A stretch of 40,844 nucleotides of DNA from an uncultured Clostridia bacterium (GCA_948524275.1 CAOSLI010000008.1:1-40844); one strand, 5' to 3'. Counted from the stretch's first letter, positions 27,686 through 35,742 are shown. The notes: generated by a model from the letters alone, not told the origin. Program-made: numbers and translations.

Positions 27686-27850
27686 TTATTTTGTTTCTTT
27701 ATGTGCTGTTGTCTTTTTGCAGAATTTACAATACTTTTTTAATTCAAGTCTTTCTGAATTATTTTTTTTATTTTTTTCTGTAACATATGTTCTATTGTGA
27801 CATTCTGTACACTCTAAAGTTATATGTTCTCTTGCTCCTTTTGTTGCCAT
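27686..27850 (-). CDS. rpmG: 50S ribosomal protein L33
   Basis: This 54-residue protein starts MATKGAREHITLECTECHN. It has two CxxC pairs (CTEC and CKFC), so it is the zinc-binding form. GGAGGTG lies before the ATG at 27850. It is first in rpmG-secE-nusG-rplK-rplA, behind the promoter at 27913-27941. Confidence 0.95.
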   Translation of the reverse strand: MATKGAREHITLECTECHNRTYVTEKNKKNNSERLELKKYCKFCKKTTAHKETK

Positions 27851-27878
27851 TTAAATACACCTCCAGCGTAAAATCTTT

Positions 27879-27910
27879 TTTAGCGTATGCTTATAAGTAC
27901 ATACGCTAAA
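27879..27910 (-). promoter_or_regulatory. Perfect stem-loop at the predicted 5' end of the rpmG-secE-nusG transcript
   Basis: The 11-base arms TTTAGCGTATG and CATACGCTAAA pair perfectly around a 10-base loop. It begins within a few bases of the transcription start implied by the promoter. It could protect the 5' end of the mRNA or be a protein-binding site. It has no T run in the gene direction, so it is not a terminator for this operon. Confidence 0.6.
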
Positions 27911-27912
27911 TT

Positions 27913-27941
27913 ATTTTATCATAAAATTTACTTAGTGTCAA
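27913..27941 (-). promoter_or_regulatory. Near-consensus promoter of the rpmG-secE-nusG-rplKA operon
   Basis: TTGACA (27936-27941) and TAAAAT (27913-27918) are separated by 17 bases, about 65 bases upstream of rpmG. Confidence 0.8.
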
Positions 27942-28014
27942 CCATTTTTAATTATTTTATTTTACATCTTTTTTATTTACCATTTAAGTTATGTATAAAA
28001 TTTTAATATACACA

Positions 28015-28038
28015 AAAGGAGCGATACATCGCTCCTTT
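28015..28038 (-). terminator. Terminator after the small membrane protein gene
   Basis: The 11-base arms AAAGGAGCGAT and ATCGCTCCTTT pair perfectly with a two-base apex (a larger real loop), followed by TTTTGTG on the minus strand. Confidence 0.8.
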
Positions 28039-28051
28039 CATGCGCGGATAA

Positions 28052-28486
28052 TTATTTAATTCGCAATGCTTTAGCAATACTATCCAATATAAACCAGGTT
28101 ATAATCATAAAGACCAATGATATAATAAAAGCTAAGAAAAGCGTCTGTAATATCTCATCCTTATGTTCAAACACTAGCTCACCATTTTGCAGTATTGCCG
28201 TTGCGCTACCTGTTCGGTGTTCTTTAGTAATTCTGATTTGGGTTTCAGTTTTCTCAAAAACATACCCTGCCGGAACTTCAAGCATACCATTACCTATTTG
28301 GTCATATGCCTGTTGGCCCACGCTAACACATTCTTGGAATTCCGTTTCGTTCAGTGGAATACCCAATGTAATTATACCAAGTATGGCACCTACAACTCCC
28401 ATTAGCAGCACGATTAGTACTGCAATTAACCAAAATTTCTGCTTCCCTGCCTTAGTCCTATACCGCATTTTTACTATGCCTTCCAT
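28052..28486 (-). CDS. Two-helix membrane protein of unknown function, compositionally atypical
   Basis: I do not recognise this protein. From the ATG at 28486, preceded by GGAGGAAAG, it has 144 residues: a basic N-terminus (KMRYRTKAGKQKFW), a membrane helix, an extracytoplasmic domain of about 70 residues (NETEFQECVSVGQQAYDQIG, VPAGYVFEKTETQIRI) and a second helix with a short basic tail. The DNA is visibly richer in G+C than its neighbours: two sample lines have about 38% and 48%, against about 20% in a line of the next gene. That points to recent transfer. It has its own promoter and terminator. It also contains the only in-frame CGG (28463-28465) not at a frameshift. Confidence 0.75.
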   Translation of the reverse strand: MEGIVKMRYRTKAGKQKFWLIAVLIVLLMGVVGAILGIITLGIPLNETEFQECVSVGQQAYDQIGNGMLEVPAGYVFEKTETQIRITKEHRTGSATAILQNGELVFEHKDEILQTLFLAFIISLVFMIITWFILDSIAKALRIK

Positions 28487-28562
28487 TTTTCTTTCCTCCA
28501 TAAAAATATTTTTCCTGCAATCCCTTGTTGTAGCTTAAGAGGATGTTGCAAAGATTACATAT

Positions 28563-28591
28563 ATTATAACAAATTTTAGTACTTATGTCAA
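28563..28591 (-). promoter_or_regulatory. Consensus promoter of the small membrane protein gene
   Basis: TTGACA (28586-28591) and TATAAT (28563-28568) are separated by 17 bases. The -35 box overlaps the zero-frame stop of the nrdD-like gene, but is clear of that gene if the +1 frame, ending at 28623, is used. Confidence 0.8.
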
Positions 28592-28622
28592 ATTATGTAG
28601 ACTTGTGCTTTTATAAAATATT

Positions 28623-30693
28623 TTATTTCGAATGAATAACAGCATATCCGTATTTCATTCTTGTGTAGTTTCTTTATTGTTTCTAATATATCTTTGCTAT
28701 ATATTTCAGTAATATGCCCACCATTAGTAAGTTCATGATATGGTGCTTCTATCTTTATTTTCTTTTCCTCATCATATTCCATAGGAAGTTCAAAAGAATT
28801 AGTGTAACTATCTTTGGTTGTAACTCCATCTATTTTACCAAATATAACTCTATCAAATTCCATAAAATCTCTTGCAATACTATAATTATTTTCTCCAGCT
28901 AATACAAAATTTAAATTATATTTTCTAGAGTATTCATCAACTTTCTCTCTCATTTTTGTAATTATTTTTAGCCCAAGTTCTTGTGCTTTTTTACTATCTG
29001 CATGATTTTTTCCTGTCATTGCAATTAAACATTCATTTAGTCCAACAAATGAAATTTTCATACTTCCCTGTTTTAATATCTTTTTTAGTTTATCATCTTC
29101 TTTTAATTTTTCTGAGTCTATCCATACATTTTCTTTCATTAAAAATGGGAAATTACTCACTTTCTTATTTCCTTGTATTTCAAGTCTTTCTAATAGTTGT
29201 TCTTTTACTAAGTCCATCTTTTGTTCTAGTTCTAGCCAAAAATCATCTATATTCTCCCTATGCTTTAGTGCTATTCTTGGTAGGTTAATTGCAGTCGAAG
29301 AAAGGACTCCACGGCCGCTTGAAACTTCCTTGTCATTATCTACATAGTTATCAATTACTCTTGACCCATCTTCTAAATAACTTGCTTCTGTATCAAAATC
29401 TCCCTCTTTATAAAATGAATCATTAAAACTACTGTCTAACATTGAGAATGTTATCTTCTTTTTTGCATTTACTAATTTACAAGCATCAAGTAGTAAATCG
29501 TGGTTTACAGTATTTTCTTCATAATTAACTCCTGATTTAACTTTAAAAACTATTACAGGCGAAACAGCTTCTTTATTTTCTCCAACGCCTTGTCCTACAG
29601 CTAATAAAATGTTTTTTGTAATCATTCTTCCTTCAGCTGAGCTATCAGTTCCTAAGTTTATTGTTGTTATTTTAGAATTACATATACTATTTAAATTATG
29701 TACAAATGCCTCCATTGCTTGGTATGTCAATTTCTTAGTTTTTTCCATTGCATTATCATATACAAATCTAAACATTGTTTTTAAACTTTCCGCACCTCTG
29801 GTAAATTTATAGAATAATTCTATATCAAAATCTATAGTAGAAAGTTTATCTATTTCTCTTTCTATTCCATTGATAGCAATGAATTTGTCATAGTCTGTGT
29901 ACTCTAGAATATCATATATTGTTTGTCTAAATTCTTTCTTAAAAGTTTTTAGTACTCCTTGTGCCATATAATAATCAAATGCTGGTATCCCTTGTCCTCC
30001 ATTTTGATCCTTCTGATTTCCTAATATGGCAATTGCTGCAAGCATAGCATATGCAATAATGTTTTGTGGTTCTCTCATAGAGCTATTTTCTGCTCTAAAT
30101 CCTTCATTAAATAACTTTTCAATATTTATTTGACAATTTTCAGTCGTTCCCATTGGATAAAATTCAAGATTATTTATGTATATATCTCCATTTTCATAGG
30201 CTTCAGAAAATTTCTTTTTCATTAAATACGATGTAGTAAACTCTGATGATATAGTTTCTCCATATGCTTCCATAGTTTGCATTGCATTTCTTGTATCTAC
30301 TATAAAATCAGCATTTTCTTTCGTTCTTAATCCTAACTTTTCAAGTGCCTTTAGAAATTTATGTTTTCTTTTTTCTTCAAAAAATATCTCCCTTGATTGT
30401 GATCTCTTCTCTCTATATTCTGCGAATGAATTATATACATCTTTATATCCATTTTCTTTTAGTTCTAGTTCTATTAAATCTTGTATTTTTTCTATTTTTA
30501 TTTTATCTATATTAAGGTCAATTATATTTTGAATTACTTTGTTGTAAATTTTACTTATATCGTCTTCATTATATTTTCCTTCTATACTATCAAAACCTTT
30601 TTTTATAGCAATAGCTATTTTGGTTCCATCAAAAGAAACTTTTTTCCCATCTCTTTTTACTACAATTAAATTAGTTAGCTTGTCTTCTATCAT
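28623..30693 (-). CDS. Class III anaerobic ribonucleotide reductase-like protein lacking the glycyl-radical domain, with +1 frameshift near its end
   Basis: The first 90 or so residues are an ATP-cone (IVVKRDGKKVSFDGTKIAIAIKKGF). The body aligns by eye with NrdD: NCQINIEKLF, TTINLGTDSSAEGRM, GRGVLSSTAINLPR, ISFVGLNECL, EAPYHELTNGGHI. Near the C-terminus the frame hits CGG at 28648. Skipping its C gives NEIGYAVIHSK and a stop at 28623; NrdD proteins have IGYxxINH here. The zero frame instead ends after 20 unrelated residues at 28588. Either way the glycyl-radical domain that normally follows is absent. The loop that usually holds the MGCRTRV cysteine reads SYLEDGSRV. Catalysis is therefore doubtful; a regulatory or degenerate paralogue is likely. 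No nrdG is in the window. It lies 20 bases after deoA. Confidence 0.82.
28648..28650 (-). other. +1 frameshift site at CGG in the nrdD-like gene (ATA-CGG-A)
   Basis: The zero frame is GAA ATA CGG ATA TGC. Skipping the C gives ATA GGA TAT GCT, encoding IGYA, which matches the conserved NrdD segment. This is the weakest of the three sites, because either frame stops within about 20 codons. Confidence 0.6.
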
Positions 30694-30713
30694 AAAAGCC
30701 CCCTCAGTTATAT

Positions 30714-31973
30714 TTAATCTATCATAATATCCTGTTGTAATTGTTCTTTGACCTCATATGCTTTTTGCTCGTCATCTGCATAAATGTATCCAATTATGTC
30801 TTTGTATTGGACTGTGTCTCCAACTTTCTTATTAAATGTAAATCCTACTTTAGGATTTATGCTATCTTCTTTTCTTTGTCTTCCTGCACCTAAATAGCAT
30901 GATAACCTTCCTATTTCATAAGCATCTAATTCTGTAATTGTTCCATTCTTACTTGCTTCTATGGGAATTACATATTTTGCACTTTCAAATTTAGTAGTAT
31001 CTTCTATATAAGAGATGTCTCCACCTTGATTTTGAACAAGTTCTAATAACTTTACATATGCCCTTCCACTTTGGATAGCTTCCATTATTTTACTTTTACC
31101 GTCTTGGATGTCTTCTGCTTTTCCTGCAAGTACAAGCATATTACTACCTAGTTCTTCAATAATATGTTTAACATCTTTAGGCATATATTTATTTTTCAAA
31201 ATATCTACTGCTTCTATTACTTCTAAAGTATTGCCAACACTGTACCCTACTGGTTCATTCATATCAGTTATGATACAAACTGTTTCTTTACCTGATAATT
31301 TTCCTATTTGAGTCATAATACTTGCCAAGTTTTCAGCATCTTCTTTATTCTTCATAAATGCTCCGCTTCCACATGTAACATCTATGACAATTTTATTAGC
31401 TCCTGCTGCAATCTTTTTGCTCATAATACTAGATGCAATAAGTGGAATGCTGTCTGTACAAGAAATAGTATCTCTTAATCCATAAATTTTCTTATCTGCT
31501 GGTGCCAAGTTTAGGGTTTGCCCCATAAGGGCTATCCCACATCTTTTAACATTTCTAATAAATGTATCAATGTCAACTCCTGTATTATAGCCTGGTATCG
31601 ATTCTAATTTGTCTATTGTTCCACCTGTAAAACCAAGTCCTCTTCCTGACATTTTAGCAACTGGAATACCAAGTGCTGCAATTACTGGCATAAGTATTAA
31701 TGTTATTTTATCTCCTACACCACCTGTGCTGTGTTTATCAATAACTTCTCCAAGTTCTGATAAATCTAGTACGTCTCCAGAATACGCCATTGCCATTGTC
31801 AAATCAGTTATTTCTCTATCAGTCATCCCATTTATATAAATAGCCATAACTAAAGCGGCTGCTTGATAATCAGCAATACTGCCATCTGTATATCCATTTA
31901 TAAAAAATTCTATTTCTTCTTTACTTAATTCTTTTTTATCTCGCTTTTTTGCAATTATATCTAAAATACTCAT
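30714..31973 (-). CDS. deoA: Pyrimidine-nucleoside phosphorylase / thymidine phosphorylase
   Basis: The enzyme splits thymidine or uridine with phosphate in nucleoside salvage. The 419-residue protein has the N-terminal helical domain (YTDGSIADYQAAALVMAIYINGM), the phosphate-binding KHSTGGVGDK and the SGRGLGFTGGTIDKLESIPG motif. In E. coli thymidine phosphorylase the residue after GLG is a histidine (GLGHTGG) considered catalytic; here it is phenylalanine. I believe some mollicute-type enzymes share this, so it may mark a subgroup. The ATG follows GTAGGAGA. It lies between rnhB and the nrdD-like gene with short gaps, so it is probably co-transcribed. Confidence 0.93.
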   Translation of the reverse strand: MSILDIIAKKRDKKELSKEEIEFFINGYTDGSIADYQAAALVMAIYINGMTDREITDLTMAMAYSGDVLDLSELGEVIDKHSTGGVGDKITLILMPVIAALGIPVAKMSGRGLGFTGGTIDKLESIPGYNTGVDIDTFIRNVKRCGIALMGQTLNLAPADKKIYGLRDTISCTDSIPLIASSIMSKKIAAGANKIVIDVTCGSGAFMKNKEDAENLASIMTQIGKLSGKETVCIITDMNEPVGYSVGNTLEVIEAVDILKNKYMPKDVKHIIEELGSNMLVLAGKAEDIQDGKSKIMEAIQSGRAYVKLLELVQNQGGDISYIEDTTKFESAKYVIPIEASKNGTITELDAYEIGRLSCYLGAGRQRKEDSINPKVGFTFNKKVGDTVQYKDIIGYIYADDEQKAYEVKEQLQQDIMID

Positions 31974-32014
31974 TTGTGTCTCCTACTTCTTAATATATTA
32001 CTTGTCTTCATATT

Positions 32015-32654
32015 TTATATAAAATGTGTAATAAATGATTTTCTATGTATGCTTGATGGTCCATACTTTTTTAGAGCATTTATATGCTCAGCTGTACCAT
32101 AGCCTTTATTTTTTTCAAATCCATACATTGGATAAACTTCATCCCACTGTCTCATAATTCTATCCCTTGTAACTTTTGCTATTATTGATGCACATGCTAT
32201 TGAATAACAAGTTGCATCTCCTTTTATTATAGATTGATATGGTACTCCAAATGTATCAATTTCTTTTAGCGCATCTACTATTACTATGTCAGGCTTTTGA
32301 TTCAGCTTCTCTATTATTTGACCTATCGCAATATGAAGTCCTTTTTTTGTAGCATTTAAAATATTAAGTTCATCTATATCCTTTTCTGACACAATTCCGA
32401 CTCCCCAAGCTATTGATTCTTCTGTAATTTTTTCATATAATATTTCTCTCCTTTTTTCAGTTACCTTTTTAGAGTCATTAATCCACTCCAATTTAGACTC
32501 TGGTTTCATTATAACTGCTCCAACTACAACTGGTCCAGCGAGTGGTCCTCTCCCTGCTTCATCAACTCCGACATATTAGTTTATAGCTTTCATTATATAA
32601 ATTCTCTTCATATTTTTTTAGTAGATTTAATCTTTGTTCTTCTTTTTCGTTCAA
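32015..32654 (-). CDS. rnhB: Ribonuclease HII, requires a +1 frameshift
   Basis: RNase HII removes RNA from RNA-DNA hybrids and single ribonucleotides from DNA. Translation starts at a TTG (32654) behind AGGGAG and runs 28 codons (MNEKEEQRLN...YKLIC). The next codon is CGG at 32568, soon followed by TGA TGA. Skipping the C gives GVDEAGRGPLAGPVVVGAV and then an open frame to 32015, for 212 residues, a normal length. The catalytic DEAGRG is at 31-36, with KGDATCYSIACASIIAKVTRD further on. Starting at the internal ATG at 32509 would lose the DE motif. No start codon lies between the upstream in-frame TAA and DEAGRG, so the two parts cannot be independently initiated as an active enzyme. Confidence 0.92.
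32568..32570 (-). other. +1 frameshift site at CGG in rnhB (TGT-CGG-A)
   Basis: The zero frame is ATA TGT CGG AGT TGA TGA. Skipping the C gives TGT GGA GTT GAT GAA, encoding CGVDE at the start of the RNase HII signature. The extra base is not in a homopolymer. The two zero-frame stops show that the shift is needed. Confidence 0.82.
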
Positions 32655-32701
32655 TTTTTTCTCCCTATCTTTATTGTAAATTTTTATTTCTATTCTTAAT
32701 C

Positions 32702-33193
32702 TTAATTATTTTCTTGTTCATTTGTTTTATTTTCGTTATTATGTTCTTCTTCCATTTCTGACAATTTATATTTTCCATTAACTCCACATGTAATAATCAC
32801 TTCATTATTATCATAGTTTATCAAATAAAAAGCTTCATCTTCATTCCATACTTTGATATTTAGTTTTGCTAAATCGTCATTATTTAACATATAATATTTT
32901 TCATGTTGATTTTCTTCTATTATATTTAGGCTTTTAAAATTATTTATAATTTCGTTGTCTTCTATTTGATTTAGTTTAGTTCCTACTAATGGCTCTTCTG
33001 TTTTTTTAGCTACAGAATTCTGTTTGGCAACCTTTGCTGCACCTTGAATCAATAGCATATTTGCTTTTATTTCTTTTACATTTTCTGCTTTAATGTTATG
33101 TCTTACTTTTAAAATTGTAATTGCTACTACAGCAATTATTATACAAATTATAATAATTACTCCTATCATATTTAAACCGTTTTCTCTTCTCAT
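32702..33193 (-). CDS. Small single-helix membrane protein with prepilin-like N-terminus
   Basis: This 163-residue protein starts MRRENGLNMIGVIIIICIIIAVVAIT, a short basic leader, a glycine and a long hydrophobic helix. That resembles a type IV pilin or pseudopilin, although the usual glutamate at +5 is missing. The rest is soluble, with YYMLNNDDLAKLNIKVW and YLINYDNNEVIITCGVNGKY, and ends in a Glu/Asn-rich tail. No other pilus gene is visible. It may be cotranscribed with rnhB, which starts 48 bases downstream. Function is unknown. Confidence 0.65.
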   Translation of the reverse strand: MRRENGLNMIGVIIIICIIIAVVAITILKVRHNIKAENVKEIKANMLLIQGAAKVAKQNSVAKKTEEPLVGTKLNQIEDNEIINNFKSLNIIEENQHEKYYMLNNDDLAKLNIKVWNEDEAFYLINYDNNEVIITCGVNGKYKLSEMEEEHNNENKTNEQENN

Positions 33194-33222
33194 ATATATT
33201 CTCCTATAGTTTTATTAAGCAA

Positions 33223-33251
33223 ATTATATACTATATTAATATAAACTGCAA
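33223..33251 (-). promoter_or_regulatory. Promoter of the prepilin-like gene
   Basis: TTGCAG (33246-33251) and TATAAT (33223-33228) are separated by 17 bases on the minus strand, within the divergent spacer shared with htrA. It may also drive rnhB, deoA and the nrdD-like gene. Confidence 0.65.
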
Positions 33252-33297
33252 TACCAATTTAAAAGGTAATAAAATGTAACTAAATTGTAACAGTCTC

Positions 33298-33327
33298 TTC
33301 ACAATTTCATCACATTTTAGTTATAAC
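33298..33327 (+). promoter_or_regulatory. Possible htrA promoter
   Basis: TTCACA (33298-33303) and TATAAC (33322-33327) are separated by 18 bases, about 60 bases upstream of htrA. The match is imperfect. Confidence 0.4.
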
Positions 33328-33386
33328 ATAATATATATAAAATTAAAATTTGTATATGCCATTTTTGGCTAGAAAGGAATATATTT

Positions 33387-34628
33387 ATGGGAGACAATAG
33401 TAATGGCTTTGTAGAAGTAAAGTCTTCAGAGAAAAAGCAAAAGTCTAAGAATTCGAGTAATCACAGTTTTGGTAAATCAGTTTTAGTGCCATTTATAAGT
33501 GGTATTCTTGGAGCTAGTCTTGTAGTGGGACTTTGTTTTAATGTTCCAACTATAAAAGAGCGATTATTAGGAAAATCAGCAGAAACAACTACCCCAGATT
33601 CATCTTCGGCTGTCAATTATAATAATGTAAATACAAGCTTGATATCTTTATCAAACTTCTCTGATACTGGAGTTGCAGTTGCCCAAAAGGTCTTACCTTC
33701 AATAGTAGGTATCTCTGTGGAGTATCCTATTAGTACTTTATTTTCTAAAGTTGTATCAACTGCTAAGGCTGAAGGATCAGGAGTAATTATTAGCAAAGAC
33801 GGGTATATTTTAACTAATAATCACGTTATTTCAACAAATTCATCAAGTTCTGATTCATTCTATGCTGTTGGTGAAGCCTCTAAAATAACCGTTTCACTGT
33901 ACAATGATGATACAGCATACGAAGCAAAAGTTGTTGGAACTGATGAGCAAACTGATTTAGCAGTTATAAAAATTGAGAAAGAAGGATTAACAGCGGCTGA
34001 GCTTGGTGATTCTGATTCACTTCAAGTTGCAGAATGGTGTATGGCAATTGGTAATCCTCTTGGGATGAAAAGTAGTATCACTACTGGTTCAATTAGCGCT
34101 TTAAATAGAGAAATTACAGACAGTGATGGGAAATCTTTCACACTAATTCAAACAGATACTGCTATCAATTCAGGTAATAGTGGTGGTGCACTTGTAAACA
34201 GCAAAGGTCAAGTAATTGGTATTAATACATTGAAGGCTTCTGGTACAGGAGTTGAGGGATTAGGTTTTGCTATTCCAATTAATTCTACAAAATCTATTTA
34301 CTCTGATTTAATCACATATAATAAAGTTAAGAGACCTTATATTGGAATTGTTGGTATGGACATAACAGATTCGATTATAAAGCAAAATCCTTCTGCTCAT
34401 TTAGTTATTGGAGCTTATATAAGAAGTATTGAAAACTTTTCTCCTGCTGAGAAAGCTGGACTTAAAGTTGGTGATGTTATTATAAAAGTTGATGGCAAGG
34501 AAATTAAAACTATGAATGAACTAAATGCTATAAAAGAAACGCATTCAATAGGCGATAATCTAACTTTAACAATTTCAAGAGATGGTAGAGAACAAGATAT
34601 ATCTATTACTTTAGGAGAACAGCCTTAA
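33387..34628 (+). CDS. htrA: Membrane-anchored HtrA/DegP-like serine protease with PDZ domain
   Basis: HtrA degrades misfolded exported proteins at the outer membrane face. The 413-residue protein has a cytoplasmic N-terminus, a membrane helix (about 32-52), a Ser-rich linker, a trypsin-like domain and a C-terminal PDZ domain (about 315-413; AGLKVGDVIIKVDG). The catalytic triad is H146 (NNHVI), D190 (QTDLAVIKI) and S265 (NSGNSGGAL). AAAGGA precedes the ATG. It is the only plus-strand gene in the window, transcribed away from the prepilin-like gene and towards the M23 peptidase. Confidence 0.96.
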   Translation: MGDNSNGFVEVKSSEKKQKSKNSSNHSFGKSVLVPFISGILGASLVVGLCFNVPTIKERLLGKSAETTTPDSSSAVNYNNVNTSLISLSNFSDTGVAVAQKVLPSIVGISVEYPISTLFSKVVSTAKAEGSGVIISKDGYILTNNHVISTNSSSSDSFYAVGEASKITVSLYNDDTAYEAKVVGTDEQTDLAVIKIEKEGLTAAELGDSDSLQVAEWCMAIGNPLGMKSSITTGSISALNREITDSDGKSFTLIQTDTAINSGNSGGALVNSKGQVIGINTLKASGTGVEGLGFAIPINSTKSIYSDLITYNKVKRPYIGIVGMDITDSIIKQNPSAHLVIGAYIRSIENFSPAEKAGLKVGDVIIKVDGKEIKTMNELNAIKETHSIGDNLTLTISRDGREQDISITLGEQP

Positions 34629-34740
34629 TTTTCAAACATATCACATCAAGTTCACACAATAGACAAATTAGTTATTTATAATACTATTAAATCAGTAAGA
34701 ATACTGATTATATTCAAAAACATCCCCTTTTATTTTTAAA

Positions 34741-34770
34741 TAAAGCGACTACATATAAGTAGCCGCTTTA
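34741..34770. terminator. Bidirectional terminator between htrA and the M23 peptidase gene
   Basis: The arms TAAAGCGACTAC and GTAGCCGCTTTA pair with one mismatch around a six-base loop. T-rich sequence follows on the minus strand, and AAATTTATT on the plus strand, between convergent genes. Confidence 0.75.
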
Positions 34771-34776
34771 AATTTA

Positions 34777-35742
34777 TTAATAAATGTATTTTTGTGGATT
34801 CACAGATGTTCCATTTATCCTTATTTCAAAATGTAAATGATTTCCCGTTGAGTTACCTGTAGAACCAACTTTTGCAATTAAATCTCCTGAGTTGATCTTA
34901 GTGCCTACTGTAGTACAAATTGAACTACAATGTCCATAGTAAGTTTCTACTCCATTTCCATGAGATATTATTACTAAGTTACCATATCCACCATAATTTC
35001 CTGCAAATTTAACTGTTCCGTCTGCTACAGCATAAATTGGCGTACCATTTTTTGAAGCAATATCTAGTCCTGCATGTGAATGACTTCTAATGCTTTCCCT
35101 ACTTCCATATCTTGATGTTATTGTTCCACCTTGTAGAGGAAGACTTGCTAGATATATGCCATTAACTGTTCTTTTCTCTATTTGTCTTTTTTCACTAAGT
35201 TTTTCCTGTAATTCTTGCTCAATATTCGCTTTAGCTGTTTTAATTGTTTCTTCACTTACAGGCTCTTCTAAATATAATTCTGATATCTTTAAATTTGGTT
35301 CAATTTCATTATAGTTTTGCTTTAATGTATTAACTAATTCTTCTGCTTCTTCTACTGTATTAGTATATGCTACATCTTGTGAATTACAATCTGCAACTTC
35401 GTATATTCTATATATTTTTTTGCAACTTTCCTTAATCGTTTTTAATGTTTTATCTTCGTCAATTAAAGATATTGGAATAAATTTAAAGTCGTATTTTATT
35501 TCTCCAATGTCAACAAATGCAACATTTGATTCTTTTAAATTTAAAATTTCATTATCTATTTTATTTGAAAATTCTGATTTACTTTTTACATATCCCATTT
35601 TTTCCCCATTTAATGTAACGCTATATACTGGTTTATATTTTGCTAATACTATGTTTGACAGTAATGATATAAATAATATTATAACTACTACAATACTTTT
35701 CTTTTGTGTAATATGATATGATATTGTATTTTCGTTTAAAAT
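34777..35742 (-). CDS. Membrane-anchored M23 (LytM-like) peptidoglycan endopeptidase, non-standard start
   Basis: The C-terminal M23 domain cleaves peptide cross-bridges. Zinc ligands are visible in SHSHAGLDIAS and GNHLHFEI. The first ATG (35598) cuts into the conserved N-terminal region. The same frame is open upstream and encodes a membrane helix (IVVVIILFISLLSNIVLA) and KYKPVYSVTLNGEKMGYV, typical of these peptidases. The only well-placed start is an ATT at 35742, nine bases after GGAGAG. Alternatively, a GTG at 35750-35752 would need a +1 shift in a T run. The ATT reading gives about 321 residues. A terminator closes the gene downstream. Confidence 0.82.
   Translation of the reverse strand: MLNENTISYHITQKKSIVVVIILFISLLSNIVLAKYKPVYSVTLNGEKMGYVKSKSEFSNKIDNEILNLKESNVAFVDIGEIKYDFKFIPISLIDEDKTLKTIKESCKKIYRIYEVADCNSQDVAYTNTVEEAEELVNTLKQNYNEIEPNLKISELYLEEPVSEETIKTAKANIEQELQEKLSEKRQIEKRTVNGIYLASLPLQGGTITSRYGSRESIRSHSHAGLDIASKNGTPIYAVADGTVKFAGNYGGYGNLVIISHGNGVETYYGHCSSICTTVGTKINSGDLIAKVGSTGNSTGNHLHFEIRINGTSVNPQKYIY

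Noticed and set aside
27266..27742. Plus-strand 158-codon open frame over secE
   Set aside because: It is antisense to the identified secE and rpmG genes and lacks a ribosome-binding site.
28648..28650. Classic P-site slippage like that in prfB
   Set aside because: The P-site codons CTT, TGT and ATA would re-pair poorly in two of three cases, and no Shine-Dalgarno-like stimulator precedes them.
32015..32509. rnhB starting at the internal ATG (164 residues)
   Set aside because: This would omit the catalytic DEAGRG motif, which lies immediately upstream in the same frame.
32556..32565. Selenocysteine or stop-codon read-through at the TGA TGA in rnhB
   Set aside because: Reading through in the zero frame does not yield RNase HII sequence; only the +1 frame does.
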